A DNA stretch of 24,361 nucleotides from Hyphochytrium catenoides (lineage: Eukaryota; Sar; Hyphochytriomycetes; Hyphochytriales; Hyphochytriaceae). The position numbers and the translations under genes are program-made. Below are positions 20,182-24,361 of this stretch, piece by piece. The notes beneath the pieces were generated by a model. It was not told the DNA's origin. It saw nothing but the letters and a program-made list of their open reading frames with translations, and made no database searches. Positions within the stretch are counted from its first letter, which is position 1; each line of letters starts with the position of its first letter. The DNA is taken from the NCBI GenBank assembly GCA_900088475.1, contig FLMG01004503.1, positions 1 through 24,361 on the forward strand, read 5' to 3'.

Positions 20182-20226
<45 letters not shown>

Positions 20227-22912
20227 ACCTCTCTCTCTCTCTCTATCCCCACAGGTAATCTCTGCAATCACGATCATCGCTCTGATGTTCCGCCGGCGGC
20301 ACTTCTTCCCTTTGAACGTGGCGCCGTTCTGGCTGCAGGCGGGCGGGCTGATCGGGACCGCGACGACCATGTTAGCCACGACGCACTTCGAAGCCCTGGA
20401 GTTGCGTGGGAACTGTATCATGTGGTGGCTGGTGTATCCCATCTTCGGCTGGTTCCCCTTCGTCACCTCCATGTTCCTCATCCTCTGGAATGTGCAGGTG
20501 AGATGACGGGGAGAAGCGAGAGAGAAAGAGAGGGAGAGAGAGAGAGAGAGAGACTAAGAAAAGTGCTGGAGGAGTCTATTCGCCAACAGGGAAAAAGGAG
20601 AGAGAGAGAGAGAGAGAAAGAGCATATGAAGGGAAGTGTTGCCAAGGAAGAAATCAGCAAGAAGAAGAAAAGAACTACCAAGAGCCAGTGTGAAGGACGA
20701 GAGGGGGAGGGGATTAGAAAAAGAGGAGGCAGGGCGTAGGAGAGAGTCATGATCTTCATCATTTCTCTCCGCTTAGGGAGATCTCTCTGTTCTCCTCATC
20801 AGTCGTCCCGCTCACAAGGGATCTTCCTGCTCTCTAAAGTTTGTCTTTCTTAACATCTCTCTTTCACTCTTTTTCACTCTCCCTTTCTCTCTCTCTTTTT
20901 CTTCCATTTTCTCTCTTTCACTCACTCTCTCTCTCTCTCTCCCTCTCTCTAGGTATCCTATGCTCTGCAGCTGATCCGCGTGAATCAGAAGAAAGGCTAC
21001 CGAAAAATCTACATCTGGTCCTCTCGGCCGCGGGTCCTTTATTATCAATATTTCACCGTCGGCGCCCTCCTCACTCTCCCGCAGATGCTTCTCTTCTATC
21101 TCGACACCCGCATGCCAGGCTTTGATGACATCTCCTGCAGACCTAACTGGGAGCCAGCGGTGAGACAGAGGGAGGGAGAGAGAAGTCTCCACAGGGAGGA
21201 GAGAGCCTCTGAAAGGGAGAGAGACAAAGGAGAGACCCTGACTGACGTAATGAGAGAGAGAAAGTAAGGGAAGAAAAATGTGTAGAGATGGCAAAGTATA
21301 GAATGGAAGATCGCAGGCGAGAGATTGCGAGATAAAAAGGCAAGAGCGGACCGAATAAAGGAAGAAAAGAGAGAGCGACAGACTGACAGACAGACAGAAA
21401 GAGAGAGAAAAAACTATAAAGAAGGAGAAAAAGGGGAAGTGGGCGAAGAGTGGGAACTGATGACGATATAGCAAAAAGATAGAGGATGCAGGCAAAGAAA
21501 GAGAAAGAGATCCTCTGAAATTAGAGGAGAGGCTCTACCTTGAACCCTTACTGTCCCGAAAAGTGTACTCACATAGCGACCTCCGCTGTCTGTTATGTCT
21601 CTCTCTCCCTCTTAATCATTTTTTTCTCTCTCTCTCCCTGTCTCTCTCGCTCTCTGTCTCGCTCGCTCTCTCTCTCTCTCTTTGCCACGGTGCAGGCGGC
21701 TTTTTTCTTCGGTCAGCCCTTCGCCGCTGCTATCTTTGTGATGTATCTCGGGGTCCGGATGCGCCACGTCCAGGAAGAGTTCCAACTGACCAGAAACTTT
21801 GCGAAGATGGCGCTCGTCTTCTTCTGTCTCCCGATCCCGCTGCGGATGGTTCACACCATGTTCGAGCAACACATTCCCCTCGAGACCCTCAAGCACACCA
21901 AGGCGGTAAGAGACAGACAGACAGACAGACAGACAGAGAAAGAGAGGGCTCTCTCTCTTCTCCTTCCTATCCTTTCCTTCTTCTTTCTTTTCCAACAGTT
22001 TTCTCGTTCGCGCCTTGTTCTTCCTGGCTTTAACGTCATTCTCCGATTCCTCTCCCGCTACCGAAACCTGACTTCTCTTTTTCGCTTTCGCTCTTTCCGC
22101 TCTGTCTCTTACGCTGTTCCCTCCGTACCCTCTCCCTCCGTGCCATTTCCCTCTCTCCTCTCTCTCTCTTTCTCTCTCTCTCTTTCTCTCTCTCTCTTTC
22201 TCTCTCTCTCTTTCTCTTTTTCTCCTCTCCATCGCAGGTGGAAGTCATCTTCTGGTTCATAGCGCTGATGGGCTATCTTTACTTCACGGGCTACTCCTCC
22301 TGGCGTCTCTCTTATGATAAAGAACTTAGAGCGAAGTCTTCCCGCCGCACCTCCGCGGCAACGATCACGCCGCTGAAGGAGAGAGAGGGAGAGAACCAAA
22401 GAGTGAAGATTGACTCGTCCAGCAAACTGAAGGAACTTCTCTCTGATAGTCAGATTAGAGAGCCCTTCGGGAAGTACTGCACACGCGAGTTCTGTGTGGA
22501 GAACGTGCTCTTTCTTGACGCTCTCTTCTCTCTCAGGGCCATTCTGCAGGGAGAGGAGAGAGAGGAAAAGAAGGAAGAGAGAGAGAAGGTCTTGAAGTCT
22601 CTCCGGGTGGATTTCTTCGAGAACGGAAGCTTGAATGAGATCAACGTCTCGATGGCGCTCAGGCAGAAGACGAGAGATGCGCTGGGGAGATGGGCGGGGG
22701 CTGTGAGTGGAGGAGAGAGAGAGACGGAGAAACAGAGAGAGAAAGAGGCGGATGACCTGCTGCTGCAGTGCGAGAGAGAGGTGCTGAAGATGCTTTTAGC
22801 TCCCTTCAATCGCTTCCTCGAGAAAGACACGGTGGTGTATGAGATCGTGGTCTCCTCTCCTATCATTGTACTGAACGGAGACGGAAACAGGAAAGACTCA
22901 GCGCTGCACTGA
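19598..22912 (+). CDS. Seven-transmembrane protein with C-terminal RGS domain, five exons
   Basis: Exons: 19598-19738, 20255-20497, 20953-21159, 21696-21905 and 22238-22912 (TGA); all introns are GT-AG and phase 0, giving 491 residues. The hydrophilic N-terminus (1-37) is followed by seven hydrophobic segments at about 38-60, 70-90, 101-125, 158-178, 198-219, 232-252 and 268-287. The last exon carries the RGS domain at about 333-462: KELLSDSQ, EPFGKYCTREFCVENVLFL (the conserved E-N pair), SLNEINVS, and LLAPFNRFL at the end. RGS domains speed GTP hydrolysis by G-alpha subunits. The 7TM-plus-RGS layout and length match plant AtRGS1 and protist receptor-RGS proteins, suggesting a plasma-membrane regulator of G-protein signalling; the ligand is unknown. 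Charged inserts rich in E, K and R (about 370-385 and 425-438) come from GA-rich DNA. The intron 1 donor (GTCAAA) is weak. Confidence 0.92.
20180..20245 (+). repeat. (CT)n tract forming the polypyrimidine end of intron 1
   Basis: CT microsatellite directly before the CCCACAG acceptor at 20254. Introns 2-4 end in similar tracts (about 20857-20950, 21598-21682, 22155-22230). Confidence 0.9.
21909..21937 (+). repeat. (GACA)n microsatellite at the start of intron 4
   Basis: About six GACA units directly after the GTAAGA donor at 21906. Confidence 0.9.
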
Positions 22913-23828
22913 AGGAAGGATGAAGAGGAGAGACGTTGAGAGCCAGCTTCAAGAGAAGATGAAGAGGAGGAGCATGAACTCTTCCTTGAAACATAAGAGG
23001 CAATAGGAGTGGAAGAGGGAGGGAGAAGGGGAAGTGAGAGAGAGAGGAAGAGAGCAGCAGAGGTATTCTAGAAGGAGAGAGCAGCTCCCTTAGATGACTC
23101 AAATTTATTGACTTTAGATCGCATGAGAACCTTAGCGCCTCCATGCTTCCCTCGTCTCTGTCTTCCTCTGTCTGTCTCTCTCTCTGTCTCTCGTCCGCTT
23201 CTGTGCATGAGAGCTCTGAAGTCTCTCTCTTCTGTCCGCAATCTATGACCTTCTTACTGAGCATCCGCCGAACGGAGTTTCTCTTCTTCACCAACAGGAG
23301 AAACGAGGCTGATAAAACATGAGACGAAGCCTGGCTAGAAGAGATATTGCAAATATGTAGCAACAGACGAGGAGACAACGATTGAGCAAGAGCGAAAGAG
23401 GGTGAGAGAGAGAGAAAGAAGAAAAGACGCTCGAACCAACATTCCTCAAGGGAAGAGGAGGTGGCTCTTTCTCCCTCCTCTCTCTCTCTTCCTCTCTCCT
23501 CCGACACAATCACCAGACCTTCTTCATCTTGTACTCGTCCCGCCTTTCCCACCGCCCCAATTGCCGTCTGATGGACAGAGCAAAGGAGCGAGCGAACACT
23601 CTTTCTCTGGCCCTCAGGTCTGTCCGATGCTCGGGCCGTAGCGCGGAGTCTCTCAGGGAAAAAAATTATTGCAGGAGAAAGACTGCCTTCCCTTGTTTGT
23701 GGCACAGAAAGTTCATCTTTCAGATCTTATCCCTCCAGCCCCCTGACAGATAGTTCTACCGTTCTACCACACTCTGTCTCACCGCTCCACAACGTTCGTT
23801 ACGCCCATTCCATGTCTTCCTCTCCCTT
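22913..23828. other. 3' flank of the 7TM-RGS gene, then gene-free sequence
   Basis: The first 170 bases after the TGA are strongly purine-rich on the coding strand, as in the 3' flanks of the two transporter genes, and are probably 3' UTR. No classical AATAAA is seen there. The remainder shows no recognisable gene; the minus-strand frame at 22863-23705 is low complexity. GTTCTACCGTTCTACC at 23753-23768 recurs at 13237. Confidence 0.5.
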
Positions 23829-23836
23829 TCTTTTCT

Positions 23837-23995
23837 CTCTCTCTCTCTCTCTCTCTCTGTGTCTCTGTCTCTGTCTCTCTCTCTGTCTCTGTCCCTTTCT
23901 CTCCCTATTTCTCTCTGTCTCTGTCTCTGTCCCTTTCCCTCTCTATTTCTCTCTGTCTCTCTCTGTTTCTGTCTCTCTCTCTCTCTCTCACTCTC
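23837..23995. repeat. CT/GTCTCT repeat with a higher-order unit
   Basis: CT run, then CTGTCT units. A longer block (CTGTCTCTGTCCCTTT, a C/T spacer, then CTATTTCTCTCTGTCT) occurs twice with a few changes, giving a period of about 50-60 bases. Confidence 0.85.
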
Positions 23996-24000
23996 CCTTG

Positions 24001-24361
24001 TAGGCTGCACTCAGGGCGGCTCCTGATTGGTGCGAAGCTCACGCTGGTGACCATAGATCTACCCAATCATCAGGAGACTAAGAATATTCTCGCCAATGGC
24101 AGGCCACCAACCGAAGATAAAACATCCAATGGCAGTAGGCCCTGGTCTCATGCAGAACGCCGATAACCACCTCTTTATCGTCAATAATACCGCATATCAT
24201 CAATCTATTTAGTATATGGCTACGCTCAGAGGATAGTAGATGATGGTGATGCCCAAGATGCCAAGAGAAGGAGGAGGAGGGAGGAGGAGGGACTGTCCAC
24301 CATCTTCAACACGCGATTGCTGTATCTACACCCGCCCCGCGCCTCAAAGGAAACACTTTCT
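24001..24361. other. Edge region: possible exon (+) or decayed membrane-protein relic (-)
   Basis: After a CT tract ending in TTGTAG, a + strand frame runs about 160 bases (LHSGRLLIGAKLTLVTIDLP, then NHQETKNILANG) to TAA at 24161-24163, like a terminal exon. The minus strand of the same DNA reads hydrophobic: GILGITIIYYPLSVAIY, in-frame stops, then MRPGPTAIGCFIFGWWPAIG and ENILSLLMIG. Either could be real and neither family is recognised. The window ends before more can be seen. Confidence 0.3.

Noticed and set aside
19819-20739. 306-codon open frame on the + strand across intron 1 and exon 2
   Set aside because: It is mostly CT-repeat intron, and within exon 2 it is out of the frame that gives the membrane segments.
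22863-23705. 280-codon open frame on the minus strand
   Set aside because: Low-complexity Leu/Ser and Glu/Arg translation of the purine-rich 3' flank and repeats; no recognisable domain.
1-24361. Search for tRNA, rRNA, snRNA genes and CRISPR arrays
   Set aside because: No tRNA B-box-plus-cloverleaf, rRNA or spliceosomal RNA core motif was seen. Regular repeats are microsatellites without spacers. Covariance-model searches could still find something missed by eye.

Overview
The window is nuclear DNA from a unicellular eukaryote whose lineage I cannot name. The evidence is spliceosomal introns, use of all three standard stop codons, TTAGGG telomere-type repeats, a non-LTR retrotransposon, and membrane-protein families typical of protists. 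There are no operons or ribosome binding sites. Long (CT)n/(GA)n microsatellites fill most non-coding space, and most open frames made of Ser/Leu or Glu/Arg are translations of these tracts.

Layout from left to right: (1) the acidic tail of a + strand gene enters at the left edge, followed by decayed coding-like sequence that may be a copy of that tail. (2) At 1204-2571 (-) lies an intact, intronless equilibrative nucleoside transporter. (3) About 3 kb of CT/GA microsatellites follows. (4) At about 5770-6505 (+) is a decayed copy of a non-LTR retrotransposon whose 3' end runs into TTAGGG repeats at 6506-6531. (5) At 7431-7960 is a duplicate of the upstream region and first exon of the receptor gene at 19598; its reading frame is broken. 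(6) At 8363-11066 (-) is a four-exon folate/biopterin-type transporter (BT1 family) with two single-base frameshifts and one abnormal splice donor. (7) At 13252-15720 a 5'-truncated, frameshifted retrotransposon sits inside TTAGGG repeats. (8) After 3.5 kb without a recognisable gene comes a complete five-exon gene (19598-22912, +) for a seven-transmembrane protein with a C-terminal RGS domain. (9) Purine-rich 3' flank, another microsatellite block and a possible membrane-protein relic close the window.

The intact genes fit surface functions: nucleoside uptake and G-protein signalling. The broken BT1 gene, the duplicated broken exon and the telomere-repeat-associated retroelements suggest a subtelomeric or formerly subtelomeric region in which genes are copied and decay.

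The most notable signals are: two copies of one retroelement family in the same orientation, each ending 3' at TTAGGG repeats; microsatellite-like insertions inside the RGS domain; a strand rule in which UTRs are purine-rich and introns end pyrimidine-rich; and a cluster of palindromes at 17871-18091. All alignments were made by eye. Single-base frameshifts could be assembly errors.
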